Part shown: positions 7,251-14,135 of the stretch, in pieces
How positions within the stretch are numbered: the first letter of the stretch is position 1
How the letters are laid out: every line of letters starts with the position of its first letter
Source: JAGWFU01 sp035534575
GTDB lineage: Archaea; Micrarchaeota; Micrarchaeia; Micrarchaeales; Micrarchaeaceae
Length of the DNA stretch: 17,405 nucleotides
Assembly: GCA_035534575.1 (NCBI GenBank)
Contig: DATLRT010000019.1
Coordinates: 1-17,405, forward strand
Direction of reading: 5' to 3'
Made by a program: the position numbers and the translations under genes
Notes under the pieces: generated by a model
Databases searched by the model: none
What the model was told of the DNA's origin: nothing
The model's input: only the letters and a program-made list of their open reading frames with translations

Positions 7251-8546
7251 ATGGATCTCGGAGAGGGGCTAAGGCAGGCTATCGCGAAGCTTACCAGCGC
7301 CACCATCATAGACGCAAAGACGATAAAGGAGTTCACCAAGGAGCTGCAGAAGAGCCTCCTGAGCTCCGACGTAGCTGTCAGGCTGGTTCTCGACTTCACA
7401 AAGGAGATAGAGGAGAAGGCGCTCAAGGTGTCCCCGCCCCCGGGAGTCTCGCCGAAGGACTACATAACCAACATGGTGTACGAGCAGCTCGTGGCACTGG
7501 TCGGCGCCTCTTACACGCCCGAGCTCAAGAAGCAGAGGATAATACTCATGGGCCTCTACGGCTCGGGCAAGACCACCACGGCGGCGAAGCTGGCCAAGTA
7601 CTATCAGGACAGGGGGCTCAGCGCCGCGCTGATATGCTGCGACGTCTCCAGGCCCGCCGCATACACCCAGCTCGAGACACTTGCAAAGACTGCCAACGTA
7701 TCCTTCTTCGGGATAAAGGGCGAGAGCGACGCCGCAAAGATAGTGAAGCAGGCGAACGAGAAGTTCAAGGACAAGCAGGTGATCATCTGCGACACCAGCG
7801 GAAGGAACGCGCTTGACGACGAGCTGATAAGGGAGCTGGATAGCGTCACCAAGGAGTTCAGGCCGGACAAGGGGATACTTGTGGTCAGCGCCGACGTCGG
7901 CCAGATAGCCGGGAAGCAGGCCACGGAGTTCAACAAGGTCACGCCGATATCCGGGGTCGTGGTAACCAAGATGGACGGTTCAGGAAAGGGCGGCGGAGCT
8001 CTTAGCGCATCAAATGCGGCAAAGGCTCCAGTGCTCTTCATAGGCACCGGGGAGAAGCTGAGCAACATAGAGCCGTTCGACGCGAAGAGATTCATAGGCG
8101 GCCTTCTGGGAATACCCGACATAGGGACCCTTCTGGAGCGCGTGCAGGAGGCGGTGAAGGAAGCCAACCTCTCCGAGGCAGACGCAAATGTGGAAACCCT
8201 GAACTTCGAGACATTCTACGCGCAGCTCAAGACGATGGGAAAGATGGGTCCGCTCAAGAATATCTTCGGTATGCTAGGCGCCAACGACGTCCCCAAGGAG
8301 GTGATGGAACAGGGCGAGGAGAAGCTGAACAGGTACAAGGTCATAATATCGTCGATGACGCAGGAGGAGCGGAAGAACGAGCGTCTCTTGCATCAGTCCG
8401 CAAGGATAAGCAGGATCGCCAAGGGCAGCGGCACCACCGAGAGGGACGTGCACCAGATGATTACCGAGTTCAACAAGATGAAGAAGACGTTCGACATGCT
8501 GAAGAACGATAGAAATTTCAAAAAAAGATTCCCGAAGCTGATGTGA
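7251..8546 (+). CDS. srp54: Signal recognition particle GTPase SRP54
   Basis: A 431-residue SRP54, near the usual archaeal length. It binds signal sequences of nascent proteins together with SRP RNA and hands them to the membrane through its GTPase. Domains in order: helical N domain (1-90); G domain with P-loop GLYGSGKTTT (101-110), DVSRPAAYTQ, DTSGR (181-185, where DTAGR is more usual), TKMDGSGKGGGALS (from 239) and FIGTGE (263-268); then the M domain (about 300-431) with the RNA-binding SARISRIAKGSG helix region. ATG 7251 is the first start and aligns with the family N-terminus. It works with SecY, encoded later in this window, in cotranslational secretion. The gene stands alone, divergent from the HTH-glycosyltransferase pair. 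Confidence 0.97.
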   Translation: MDLGEGLRQAIAKLTSATIIDAKTIKEFTKELQKSLLSSDVAVRLVLDFTKEIEEKALKVSPPPGVSPKDYITNMVYEQLVALVGASYTPELKKQRIILMGLYGSGKTTTAAKLAKYYQDRGLSAALICCDVSRPAAYTQLETLAKTANVSFFGIKGESDAAKIVKQANEKFKDKQVIICDTSGRNALDDELIRELDSVTKEFRPDKGILVVSADVGQIAGKQATEFNKVTPISGVVVTKMDGSGKGGGALSASNAAKAPVLFIGTGEKLSNIEPFDAKRFIGGLLGIPDIGTLLERVQEAVKEANLSEADANVETLNFETFYAQLKTMGKMGPLKNIFGMLGANDVPKEVMEQGEEKLNRYKVIISSMTQEERKNERLLHQSARISRIAKGSGTTERDVHQMITEFNKMKKTFDMLKNDRNFKKRFPKLM

Positions 8547-8563
8547 GGATAAACAACAATGTA

Positions 8564-8610
8564 AACAAAAAAGAAAAAGGAAAGAAAAACAAGGCAGTAA
8601 CTACTGCCTT
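8564..8610 (-). terminator. Hairpin plus T-rich terminator-like element behind the 24-residue peptide
   Basis: AAGGCAGTA (8591-8599) and TACTGCCTT (8602-8610) form a perfect 9-bp inverted repeat with a 2-base centre. Read on the minus strand, the hairpin overlaps the peptide's stop codon and is followed by a T-rich run (complement of 8564-8590). The arrangement looks like an intrinsic terminator. Archaeal termination mainly needs the T tract, so the stem may instead stabilise the 3' end. Confidence 0.6.
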
Positions 8611-8683
8611 ATCTCTTGCGCTTCTTTGCAGCGGTCTTCTTTCCAGCCTTCTTTGTTGTCTTCTTCTTAGACGATTTTGCCAT
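8609..8683 (-). CDS. 24-residue Lys/Arg-rich basic peptide (histone-tail-like)
   Basis: A 24-codon minus-strand gene from ATG 8683 to TAA 8609. The product begins MAKSSKKKTTKKAGKK and ends TAAKKRKR: 14 of 24 residues are Lys or Arg, the rest Ala, Ser, Thr, Gly and the initiator Met, with no hydrophobic core. This composition resembles histone H1 tails and the KKxTTKKA repeats of bacterial H1-like proteins. Binding to DNA or RNA by charge is a reasonable inference, but no fold is expected. Support for a real gene: GTGA about 6 bases before the ATG, TATA-like boxes at 8732-8751, and a hairpin plus T-rich tract exactly at the 3' end. An extended ribosomal-protein tail or a chance ORF is the alternative. 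Confidence 0.7.
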   Translation of the reverse strand: MAKSSKKKTTKKAGKKTAAKKRKR

Positions 8684-8731
8684 TTATATTCACTATGTCT
8701 GCTTGCGCAAACAAATTAAAGTAACTGATAA

Positions 8732-8751
8732 GGTATTTAATGGTATTTAAT
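8732..8751 (-). promoter_or_regulatory. Tandemly duplicated TATA-like box upstream of the basic peptide
   Basis: GGTATTTAAT occurs twice head to tail (8732-8741 and 8742-8751). On the minus strand each unit reads ATTAAATACC, similar to the other TATA-like boxes in this window. The proximal copy lies about 50 bp before the peptide's ATG, giving a predicted leader of roughly 20-25 bases containing GTGA. Confidence 0.45.
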
Positions 8752-8781
8752 TTTCACGCTTTTCATCACACTGATGTTTTC

Positions 8782-8806
8782 GGTATTATACGAAGGAATT
8801 TATCCT
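8782..8806 (+). promoter_or_regulatory. Probable promoter of the DRG-type GTPase gene
   Basis: Two AT-rich candidates precede the ATG at 8826: GGTATTATA (8782-8790) and AATTTATCC (8797-8805). They lie about 40 and 25 bp upstream, consistent with a very short or absent leader. Which one is used cannot be told from the sequence. Confidence 0.35.
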
Positions 8807-8825
8807 TAAACAAACAAATGATTGC

Positions 8826-9935
8826 ATGGCGGACAAGAAGGTGGCCCTTGAAGGGAGGCTTGACGAGCTTCAGGAGGAATACACCGGAACCAAGTATAAC
8901 AAGGCGACAAACAAGCACCTTGGCATACTGAGAAGAAAGATTGCCGAGACAAAACTGGCGATAGTGGCCGCAGGGAAGCACAAGAAGGGAGAGGGATTTT
9001 TCGTAAAGAAGATGGGCGACGCAACAGTTGCGCTCGCCGGATTCCCCAGCGCCGGAAAGTCATCGCTGATAAACAAGATTGCGCACACAAGGTCGAAGAC
9101 CGCGCAGTACGCATTCACCACCACTACCATAATACCTGGCACCATGCTGTACAAGGATGCGCACATACAGGTGTTCGACATGCCGGGTCTGATAGAGGGC
9201 GCTGCCACGGGGCTGGGAGGAGGAAGGGCCGTGATATCCGCGATGAAGGTTGCTGACCTGATAGTTTTCGTCATCGACGTCAATAACGTGCCGCAGCTCT
9301 ATACACTCATGGAAGAGCTGAAGGCCCTGAACGTAAGGATAAACAAGAGGAGGCCGAAGCTGTCCATCATGGAGGTGGAGACAAACACCAACCTTTCGAT
9401 AGAGGTTAACAAGTCCGGCTTGAGCGAGAGCGACATAAAGATGGTGCTCAACAGCTTTGGCATACGCAACGCCAGGGTCATAATACGCGAGAAGATAGAG
9501 CTTGACGACTTCATAGCGCTCGCGGCGGAAAAGATATACTACATGAAGGCGATAGTGGCCCTGAACAAGATAGACACCAACAAGAACTATCGTAAGATTG
9601 CCGATGAGATATCTGCCAGATACGGCATAAGGGTGGTTCCGATAAGCGCAACGGAGGGCGACAACATCGACTGGCTGAAGGACGAGATATACAACGCGCT
9701 GGACATAATGACGATATACCTGAAGCCCAGGGTGGGCGACGAGAGGCTGATGCCCATGGTGCTGGAAAAGAGCGCAAGCGTTGGCGACGCTGCAAGCAGG
9801 CTGCACACCGAGATAGTGGACGAGCTTCAATGCGCATACATCACCGGGCCCAGTGCTATGTTCGAGCACCAAAGGGTAGGCGCAGAGCACGTCCTTAAGG
9901 AAGGGGACATAGTAACCTTTATAAAAAACAAGTGA
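8826..9935 (+). CDS. DRG/Obg-family GTPase with TGS domain
   Basis: A 369-residue GTPase of the DRG (developmentally regulated GTP-binding protein) type, universal in archaea and eukaryotes and linked to ribosomes and translation. It has an N-terminal charged helical region (1-55) and the DRG motif GEGFFVKKMGDATVAL. The G motifs are GFPSAGKSS (72-80), the TTTT switch I, DMPGLIEGAATGLGGGR (118-134), and NKID (247-250) with SA (274-275). A TGS domain, usually RNA-binding, fills about 296-369. Length and domain order are normal for archaeal DRG. The ATG at 8826 puts the N-terminus where the family starts. A small winged-helix-like gene follows after 19 bp on the same strand, so the two are probably cotranscribed. 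Confidence 0.94.
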   Translation: MADKKVALEGRLDELQEEYTGTKYNKATNKHLGILRRKIAETKLAIVAAGKHKKGEGFFVKKMGDATVALAGFPSAGKSSLINKIAHTRSKTAQYAFTTTTIIPGTMLYKDAHIQVFDMPGLIEGAATGLGGGRAVISAMKVADLIVFVIDVNNVPQLYTLMEELKALNVRINKRRPKLSIMEVETNTNLSIEVNKSGLSESDIKMVLNSFGIRNARVIIREKIELDDFIALAAEKIYYMKAIVALNKIDTNKNYRKIADEISARYGIRVVPISATEGDNIDWLKDEIYNALDIMTIYLKPRVGDERLMPMVLEKSASVGDAASRLHTEIVDELQCAYITGPSAMFEHQRVGAEHVLKEGDIVTFIKNK

Positions 9936-9954
9936 GAAAGCAGGGTGCGATCGA

Positions 9955-10407
9955 ATGGGGATAAAGTACTGGGAATACGAGGATGCCCCGCTCAAGGACA
10001 AGCTGAAGAGCGTCAACGTGAAGGATGTCGCCAGGATATTCTTCGACAACGAGACGGAGGCTTACAGGTTCGCCGTCCTACTCCTTGAAGTGAAGACGAA
10101 GAAGCAGATGAAGCTGAAGGACGTCCCAAAGAACATCCCTATCGCAACGGCCAAGCGGTATCTTGATTATGCGGTCGAGCTGGGTCTGCTCAAGCACGAG
10201 GACAGCACATACATGCTCACCGACAGGTTCAGCAAGCCCCTGAGGAATATAGCCACATACATCAAGGAGTGGATGCAGACCGATAAGGAGGAGGACCTCA
10301 GCGTGGAATTCGCCAACGCGCGCGTTGAGAAGCAGCAGAAGAGGGGAGGCAAGCTGCCATCGGTAAAGGATGAAGAGAAACCATCAGAAGAGCAGGGCAC
10401 GGCATGA
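9955..10407 (+). CDS. Small winged-helix-like protein, function unknown
   Basis: A 150-residue soluble protein that I do not recognise at family level. Residues about 35-95 look like a winged helix: a helix with hydrophobic spacing (EAYRFAVLLLEV), then MKLKDVPKNIPIATAKRYLDYAVELGLLKHED as turn and recognition helix, and a short wing (STYMLTDRF). This layout is common in archaeal transcription regulators. The C-terminal 45 residues are highly charged and probably disordered. The ATG at 9955 is preceded by GGGTG about 7 bases upstream. It follows the DRG GTPase by 19 bp and ends 2 bp from the convergent neighbour. A regulator or a ribosome-linked partner of the GTPase are both possible. Confidence 0.72.
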   Translation: MGIKYWEYEDAPLKDKLKSVNVKDVARIFFDNETEAYRFAVLLLEVKTKKQMKLKDVPKNIPIATAKRYLDYAVELGLLKHEDSTYMLTDRFSKPLRNIATYIKEWMQTDKEEDLSVEFANARVEKQQKRGGKLPSVKDEEKPSEEQGTA

Positions 10408-10409
10408 TT

Positions 10410-10865
10410 CTAATCTGTTACCTTAGCATCAATCCGGTTGATGCCCCAAGTCATCACCTCCGTGAACATCCAAAAGCCCGGAGCAACTCGTTCTGCCTGG
10501 GACATAGTCATATGGCCTGAAAGGTGCGCTGGCCTGGAATCGAACTTCCACTTGGTATCCGTCCATCCGAGCTTCATCTCCAGGTTTATGCATACTCCCA
10601 GCGCAAGGGGATTATCAGGCGCATAGCCCATCCTCTGGCGGAATCCTTCCCTGAGCCTATACATGCCCCACCCGATTATCTCCTCCACCGCACCTAAGGT
10701 GGCCCTATCCTTTCTTATCCACTGCGTAGAGGCCAGCTCAACGTTGTCCGATTCCTTGTCGTAACGCAGAAGGATGCCTAGGCTCTTCCACTCGCCAAGT
10801 AGCCGTTTCACCTCCTCCGGAGGAAGCCTCAGGTTTGTTTCCTTGATCACAGACCCGAGTTTCAT
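10410..10865 (-). CDS. Conserved-looking hypothetical protein with N-terminal winged-helix-like segment
   Basis: A 151-residue protein of unknown function. The open frame extends to a TTG at 10922, but ATG 10865 is chosen because GAGGTGG (complement of 10871-10877) lies 5 bases before it, a strong ribosome binding site, and a TATA-like box at 10903-10911 falls inside the longer frame. From this Met, residues about 1-55 (VIKETNLRLPPEEVKRLLGEWKSLGILLRYD in part) look like a winged helix. The rest is Trp- and Met-rich, with GWGMYRLREGF and, near the end, TWGINRID as a weak echo. There are no membrane segments or obvious catalytic motifs. It is convergent with the winged-helix-like gene, 2 bp apart. 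Confidence 0.65.
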   Translation of the reverse strand: MKLGSVIKETNLRLPPEEVKRLLGEWKSLGILLRYDKESDNVELASTQWIRKDRATLGAVEEIIGWGMYRLREGFRQRMGYAPDNPLALGVCINLEMKLGWTDTKWKFDSRPAHLSGHMTMSQAERVAPGFWMFTEVMTWGINRIDAKVTD

Positions 10866-10902
10866 TTCAGCCACCTCATCAATAAAGCTGGGATTCTGCC
10901 GG

Positions 10903-10911
10903 TATTTATGG
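10903..10911 (-). promoter_or_regulatory. TATA-like box of the 10410-10865 gene
   Basis: The minus strand reads CCATAAATA here, about 40 bp before ATG 10865. With initiation about 25 bp downstream, the leader would be about 15-20 bases and would include the GAGGTGG ribosome binding site. This supports the shorter gene model. Confidence 0.45.
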
Positions 10912-10932
10912 CTTCTCTGCAACCTACCGTCA

Positions 10933-10945
10933 AATATTTAATAAT
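10933..10945 (+). promoter_or_regulatory. TATA-like box of the zinc-ribbon gene
   Basis: AATATTTAATAAT lies about 34 bp before ATG 10973. A GTGAG stretch between them, 4 bases before the ATG, may serve as ribosome binding site. Confidence 0.4.
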
Positions 10946-10972
10946 AGGTTGCTGCAATATTAGTGTGAGACC

Positions 10973-11110
10973 ATGGAGGCGTATTGTGTAAAGTGCAAGC
11001 AGAAGAATGAGATGAAGAACCCGCAGGAGGTTACCATGAAGAACGGGAGGAAGGCGGTAACCGGACCATGTGCTGCATGCGGAACCAAGATGTTCAAGAT
11101 AGGCGGGTAG
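10973..11110 (+). CDS. 45-residue four-cysteine zinc-ribbon protein, DUF5679-like
   Basis: This short gene runs from ATG 10973 to TAG 11108-11110. The product starts MEAYCVKCKQKNEM and contains a second knuckle GPCAACGTK, so C5, C8, C33 and C36 form a CxxC-x24-CxxC pattern that should bind one zinc. The AYCVKCK start, the central MKNGRKAV and the final CxxCGTKMFK match, as I recall, the DUF5679 family of tiny archaeal and bacterial zinc ribbons of unknown function. It stands alone between a divergent gene and a tRNA gene on the other strand. Having its own TATA-like box and GTGAG suggests independent expression. Nucleic-acid binding is a common role of such ribbons, but is not shown here. Confidence 0.85.
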   Translation: MEAYCVKCKQKNEMKNPQEVTMKNGRKAVTGPCAACGTKMFKIGG

Positions 11111-11180
11111 TGGCATAAGGCCGCTCCCCAGTCCGCTTTTCCTACTCGTTAATCTGCATCCGCAAGATTGAAACAGAAGG

Positions 11181-11255
11181 TGAGCCCGGCGGGATTTGAA
11201 CCCGCGACCTTCAGATTAGAAGTCTGCCGCTCTATCCAAGCTGAGCTACGGGCCC
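11181..11255 (-). tRNA. tRNA-Arg (anticodon TCT)
   Basis: The minus strand folds as a complete 75-base tRNA: acceptor GGGCCCG with CGGGCTC (one G-U pair), T8 A9, D arm GCTC/GAGC with a 10-base loop containing GG, anticodon loop CTTCTAA (anticodon TCT, reading AGA), a 5-base variable loop, and T arm GCGGG-TTCAAAT-CCCGC. The discriminator base is A, CCA is not encoded, and there is no intron. The outermost anticodon-stem pair is G27 opposite A43, a mismatch. A TATA-like box lies 24-33 bp upstream. Confidence 0.95.
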
Positions 11256-11277
11256 ATAACTAGGTTTAGCCAAGCAA

Positions 11278-11293
11278 GACATATATTGATGTC
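11278..11293 (-). promoter_or_regulatory. TATA-like box of the tRNA-Arg gene
   Basis: The minus strand reads CAATATATGT at 11280-11289, about 25-34 bp before the first tRNA base, the normal place for an archaeal TATA box. It sits in a small inverted repeat, GACAT (11278-11282) and ATGTC (11289-11293). Confidence 0.5.
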
Positions 11294-11306
11294 TGTGGGC
11301 GGGCCG

Positions 11307-12194
11307 CTATCTCTTCTTGCGCATCAGCATCGCGGCAGCAGCCACCACTATCACGATGACTATCACTATGCCCACGGCCGCTCCGGTGTAATTGGACGGC
11401 GCAGCTGGCGCCTGCTGTGATGTGGTTGTGGCTATTATCGTGGTTGTCGGTGCCGCGGTAGTGGTTGCGGGTTGCGCCTGTGGCACTATGTCCTGGACCC
11501 AGACTATCGGGTTCACGAACTGCGTGTTGACCTCGGTGAAGTTGTTTATCCTGGTCCAGGTGTCCTGGCCGGAGTAGGCCCCTCCCCTGTAGAACATCGT
11601 GCCGTTCTCAACGCTATAGTTTCCACCGAGCCACGCGTAGCTGGTGATGTTGAGTGGTGGTGATGTTGGCGAGGTTATCAGTGTGTAATATGTGGTTACT
11701 GGCATGGCCGATCCTGTGCTGTTGACCAGTGTTATCGATGGGCTGACCTTTCCGTTAATCGCGTAGGCGAAAGCGCCGAACGCCGACATAGATTTGTTTG
11801 ACGGCGATGTGACGTTAGTTACGTGGAACAGTATTATAGAGAAGTTGTAGCTGGATAGCTTTGTGCCGTTGGCCAACCTCGCGTACGTTCCCGGCGCTAT
11901 CACTGCCTTTATCGTGGAGCCGATTAGTGTGGTGCTCACGTTGCCCCCAGCCGTGGCGTTTATGTTGGCCGAATAAGCTGTATTGGCGTAAAGAAGCGGA
12001 GGCGCAATCCTTGCAACCGGCCCGGTGTTGTTCACCGTTGTCGTTGAGGTGTGGTTCTGTGCTATGGTCGTAGTGGCTACAGTTGTCGCCACTGTGGTTC
12101 CATACCCATACCCGTATCCGCCGTACTGCGCAAACCCCATGCCCATTATGCAGGCAAAGGCAACCAGTGCCGCAATCGCCCCTATTTTCCTCAT
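11307..12194 (-). CDS. Membrane-anchored, sequon-rich cell-surface protein
   Basis: A 295-residue protein with an N-terminal signal peptide (about 1-22: MRK, a hydrophobic run, then FAQ) and a C-terminal membrane helix (about 272-291) ending in RKKR. This is a type I anchored surface protein with its bulk outside the cell. After a YGGYGYGYG stretch come two Thr-rich low-complexity linkers, near residues 33-53 and again before the anchor (about 243-266), typical of O-glycosylated stalks. I count 14 N-x-S/T sequons, so N-glycosylation is likely. The middle looks like beta-rich repeats, but I recognise no family. It starts 8 bp after the TatD-family gene and is probably cotranscribed with it. 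It could be a minor S-layer or envelope glycoprotein, and the GT4 enzyme in this window may be relevant. Confidence 0.8.
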   Translation of the reverse strand: MRKIGAIAALVAFACIMGMGFAQYGGYGYGYGTTVATTVATTTIAQNHTSTTTVNNTGPVARIAPPLLYANTAYSANINATAGGNVSTTLIGSTIKAVIAPGTYARLANGTKLSSYNFSIILFHVTNVTSPSNKSMSAFGAFAYAINGKVSPSITLVNSTGSAMPVTTYYTLITSPTSPPLNITSYAWLGGNYSVENGTMFYRGGAYSGQDTWTRINNFTEVNTQFVNPIVWVQDIVPQAQPATTTAAPTTTIIATTTSQQAPAAPSNYTGAAVGIVIVIVIVVAAAAMLMRKKR

Positions 12195-12202
12195 GCAAAT
12201 CC

Positions 12203-12991
12203 CTATCTCATCATACTCTTGATGCCAACATTAAAAAACCTTTTCGTGTTGGCGGTTAGCTGCTCCGCTGCACGCTCGAAGCTTATCCCCTTGGCCTTGG
12301 CAACTATGCCCACCGACTTGCCCACATCGAGCGGCGTGGCACCGGCAGCCGGCGAGTCGCTCTCCGCCATTATGTTGTCTATGGCGATCGCCTCTATCGC
12401 CTTGTTCCTGCGCGAAGACTCGAAGGGCGGCACTGATATCATGTAGCCCAGCTTCTCCACAATCTTGGCCTCAGTGGGCCCTCCCTCGAAGAAGTGCATG
12501 TGCGCCCCCTTCACCCCCCTCTCCTCAAGCATAGCCAGCACGTCCTCCATCGCCTCCCTGGAGTGTATCGTGACCGGCTTATCCAGCTCCACAGCGAGGT
12601 CAAGGAAGGCCCCGAATACCTTTTTCTGCCTCTCAATTCCCACGTTAACCCTGCCCTTCGCGTAGTCAAGACCTATCTCCCCTATGGCGCATATCTTCGC
12701 CGGGTTCGCCTTTATCATCTTGATGTTGAAATCCAGCTCCTCATCGTCGATGCCTGAGTGTTCCGGGTCTATCCCCATTGCCGCGTAGATGTTCTTCCCG
12801 TCCACCATCTGCGCGCACAGCGCATTCGACTTGGTGTCCACGCCGTCAGTGACTATAGTTCGTACCCCGCCCCTTACGGCCGCGTTTATCAGCTCCCTGT
12901 CCGAGATGAGGTCAAGGTGGCAGTGGGCGTCCGCCAGTTCGGTAAACGTAAAGGTCCTCTCCCTCTCCTTCACAAGGTGGCTCGTCAGCAT
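12203..12991 (-). CDS. TatD-family metal-dependent hydrolase
   Basis: A 262-residue TIM-barrel hydrolase of the TatD family, which includes metal-dependent DNases and deacylase-like enzymes. The metal ligands are all visible: DAHCH with H23 and H25, E105 in IGEIGLDY, H143 in TIHSREA, H166 in MHFFEGG, and D212 in ESDSP. The length is normal. The first 18 residues (LTSHLVKERERTFTFTEL) extend beyond the usual start, but ATG 12991 fits the promoter: a TATA-like box about 34 bp upstream at 13018-13030. The downstream surface-protein gene starts 8 bp after its stop. The physiological substrate is not predictable; DNA repair or DNA breakdown is known for relatives. Confidence 0.92.
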   Translation of the reverse strand: MLTSHLVKERERTFTFTELADAHCHLDLISDRELINAAVRGGVRTIVTDGVDTKSNALCAQMVDGKNIYAAMGIDPEHSGIDDEELDFNIKMIKANPAKICAIGEIGLDYAKGRVNVGIERQKKVFGAFLDLAVELDKPVTIHSREAMEDVLAMLEERGVKGAHMHFFEGGPTEAKIVEKLGYMISVPPFESSRRNKAIEAIAIDNIMAESDSPAAGATPLDVGKSVGIVAKAKGISFERAAEQLTANTKRFFNVGIKSMMR

Positions 12992-13017
12992 CTAATACGG
13001 AGAAATCTGTAACGCAA

Positions 13018-13030
13018 GGCATAAATAACC
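13018..13030. promoter_or_regulatory. TATA-like box shared by the TatD and DUF929 genes
   Basis: GGCATAAATAACC reads as a TATA-like element in both directions. Its centre is about 34 bp from the TatD-family ATG (minus) and about 46 bp from the DUF929 ATG (plus). No second equally good box was seen in the 79-bp gap, so the two operons may share or compete for this element. Confidence 0.4.
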
Positions 13031-13070
13031 CAGATTCCAGATTTATGCGTCTCAAAGCTCAGTTGGTAAA

Positions 13071-14135
13071 ATGGCTCGCAAGAACGCATCATCTCCGGTC
13101 AGGAGCAAGCTTTTCTACATACCCCTAATCATAAGCATCATTGCAATCATCCTTTCCGTTTACAATGTGGCGCACCCGCAGCAGGTGGTGATCTACAAGA
13201 CGGTCATACAGAACCAGACCGGCGGCACCGCAACGCAGCTCAAGGGCTACAACCTTACGTCGCCCTTGATAACTCCACCCACATCGCTGGCATCCGCGCC
13301 AGTCATAACCGCCAACCAGAGCTTCGGACAGAGGCTGACCGGAATAAACCAGCCGTTCAACGCATCGGAGCTGGCGGCCATAAACAACGCGCCCAACTCG
13401 TACTACGAGCTTGCTGGTGAGATGTACCTGAACCACACGCTCAACAACAGCGTGGGCGGTGCACCTCCCACCATCGTGCCGCTGTTCAACGTCAACGGCA
13501 AGCCCTCGGTGATATACTTCGGCTCGATAACCTGCATATTCTGCGGTGAGAACAGGTGGGCAATGGCTCTGGCTCTGGCGAAGTTCGGAACGTTCAACAG
13601 CCTCTATACTGGTTACAGCGCGATCGGCGACTCTGACGTGCCGACGATATACTGGAGGCCCGCAAGCTACAACACATCCACCACGGACCTGGGCTCGTTC
13701 TACAACAGCAAGTACATAAACTTCCTGGCGATTGAGAACACGGAGCCGATAACGGGCGGCTTCGCCCTGCAGCCAATGTCAACAATATTGCAGGAGGTCA
13801 CCGCAGTAAACAACACCGCTTACACCGCAGCAATGAATTACATCCTTCAGATAAACAACTTCCAGGGCACGCCCTACACCATATGGGGCAACTACCAGGT
13901 GGGCGGCGCTGATGCGGTGGCGTTCGGAAACTCGACGCCGAAGACCAGCCAGCTCCCTCTAGAATACATGACCCATCAGGGGATGTTCAACCAGCTCAGG
14001 CAGGGGACAAGCCAGCTCGCCCTGACGGAGTACGCAGGCGCAGACCTGTACATAGCGTACACCTGCAAGTCCATCAACAACACCGCAAGCATCTGCTCGC
14101 TCCCCGCTATACAGAAGATTGAGGCACAGCAATGA
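13071..14135 (+). CDS. DUF929-family, membrane-anchored thioredoxin-like protein
   Basis: A 354-residue protein with a basic N-terminus, one signal-anchor helix (about 13-33) and a large outside domain. The hallmark is PSVIYFGSITCIFCGENRW, with a CxxC at C155 and C158 placed after a beta strand as in thioredoxin and DsbA folds. Later GTPYTIWGNYQVGG (266-279) looks like the cis-proline strand of DsbA-like proteins. Two further cysteines, C332 and C342, lie near the C-terminus. By pattern this matches DUF929, a family first described in Sulfolobus. The middle is Asn/Thr-rich with several glycosylation sequons, in keeping with an extracytoplasmic site. A thiol-disulfide exchange role is inferred from the motif. 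It overlaps the next gene by ATGA, so the pair is translationally coupled. Confidence 0.85.
   Translation: MARKNASSPVRSKLFYIPLIISIIAIILSVYNVAHPQQVVIYKTVIQNQTGGTATQLKGYNLTSPLITPPTSLASAPVITANQSFGQRLTGINQPFNASELAAINNAPNSYYELAGEMYLNHTLNNSVGGAPPTIVPLFNVNGKPSVIYFGSITCIFCGENRWAMALALAKFGTFNSLYTGYSAIGDSDVPTIYWRPASYNTSTTDLGSFYNSKYINFLAIENTEPITGGFALQPMSTILQEVTAVNNTAYTAAMNYILQINNFQGTPYTIWGNYQVGGADAVAFGNSTPKTSQLPLEYMTHQGMFNQLRQGTSQLALTEYAGADLYIAYTCKSINNTASICSLPAIQKIEAQQ

Noticed and set aside
9060..10049. Long minus-strand open frame (329 codons) across the DRG GTPase gene
   Set aside because: It is a mirror of a GTPase with all G motifs, has an unusual Tyr/His/Val-rich product without recognisable motifs, and no promoter or ribosome binding site.
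10863..10885. C/D-box small RNA-like TGATGA and CTGA on the minus strand
   Set aside because: The boxes are too close for a guide and coincide with the GAGGTGG ribosome-binding region; no second box pair was seen.
10866..10922. N-terminal extension of the 10410 gene to TTG 10922
   Set aside because: It contains the likely TATA-like box and the ribosome binding site for the downstream ATG.
11111..11180. Possible small gene or RNA between the zinc-ribbon gene and the tRNA
   Set aside because: No start with ribosome binding site, no stable hairpin and no open frame of note; only a short T-rich CTTTTCC stretch that could end the upstream transcript.
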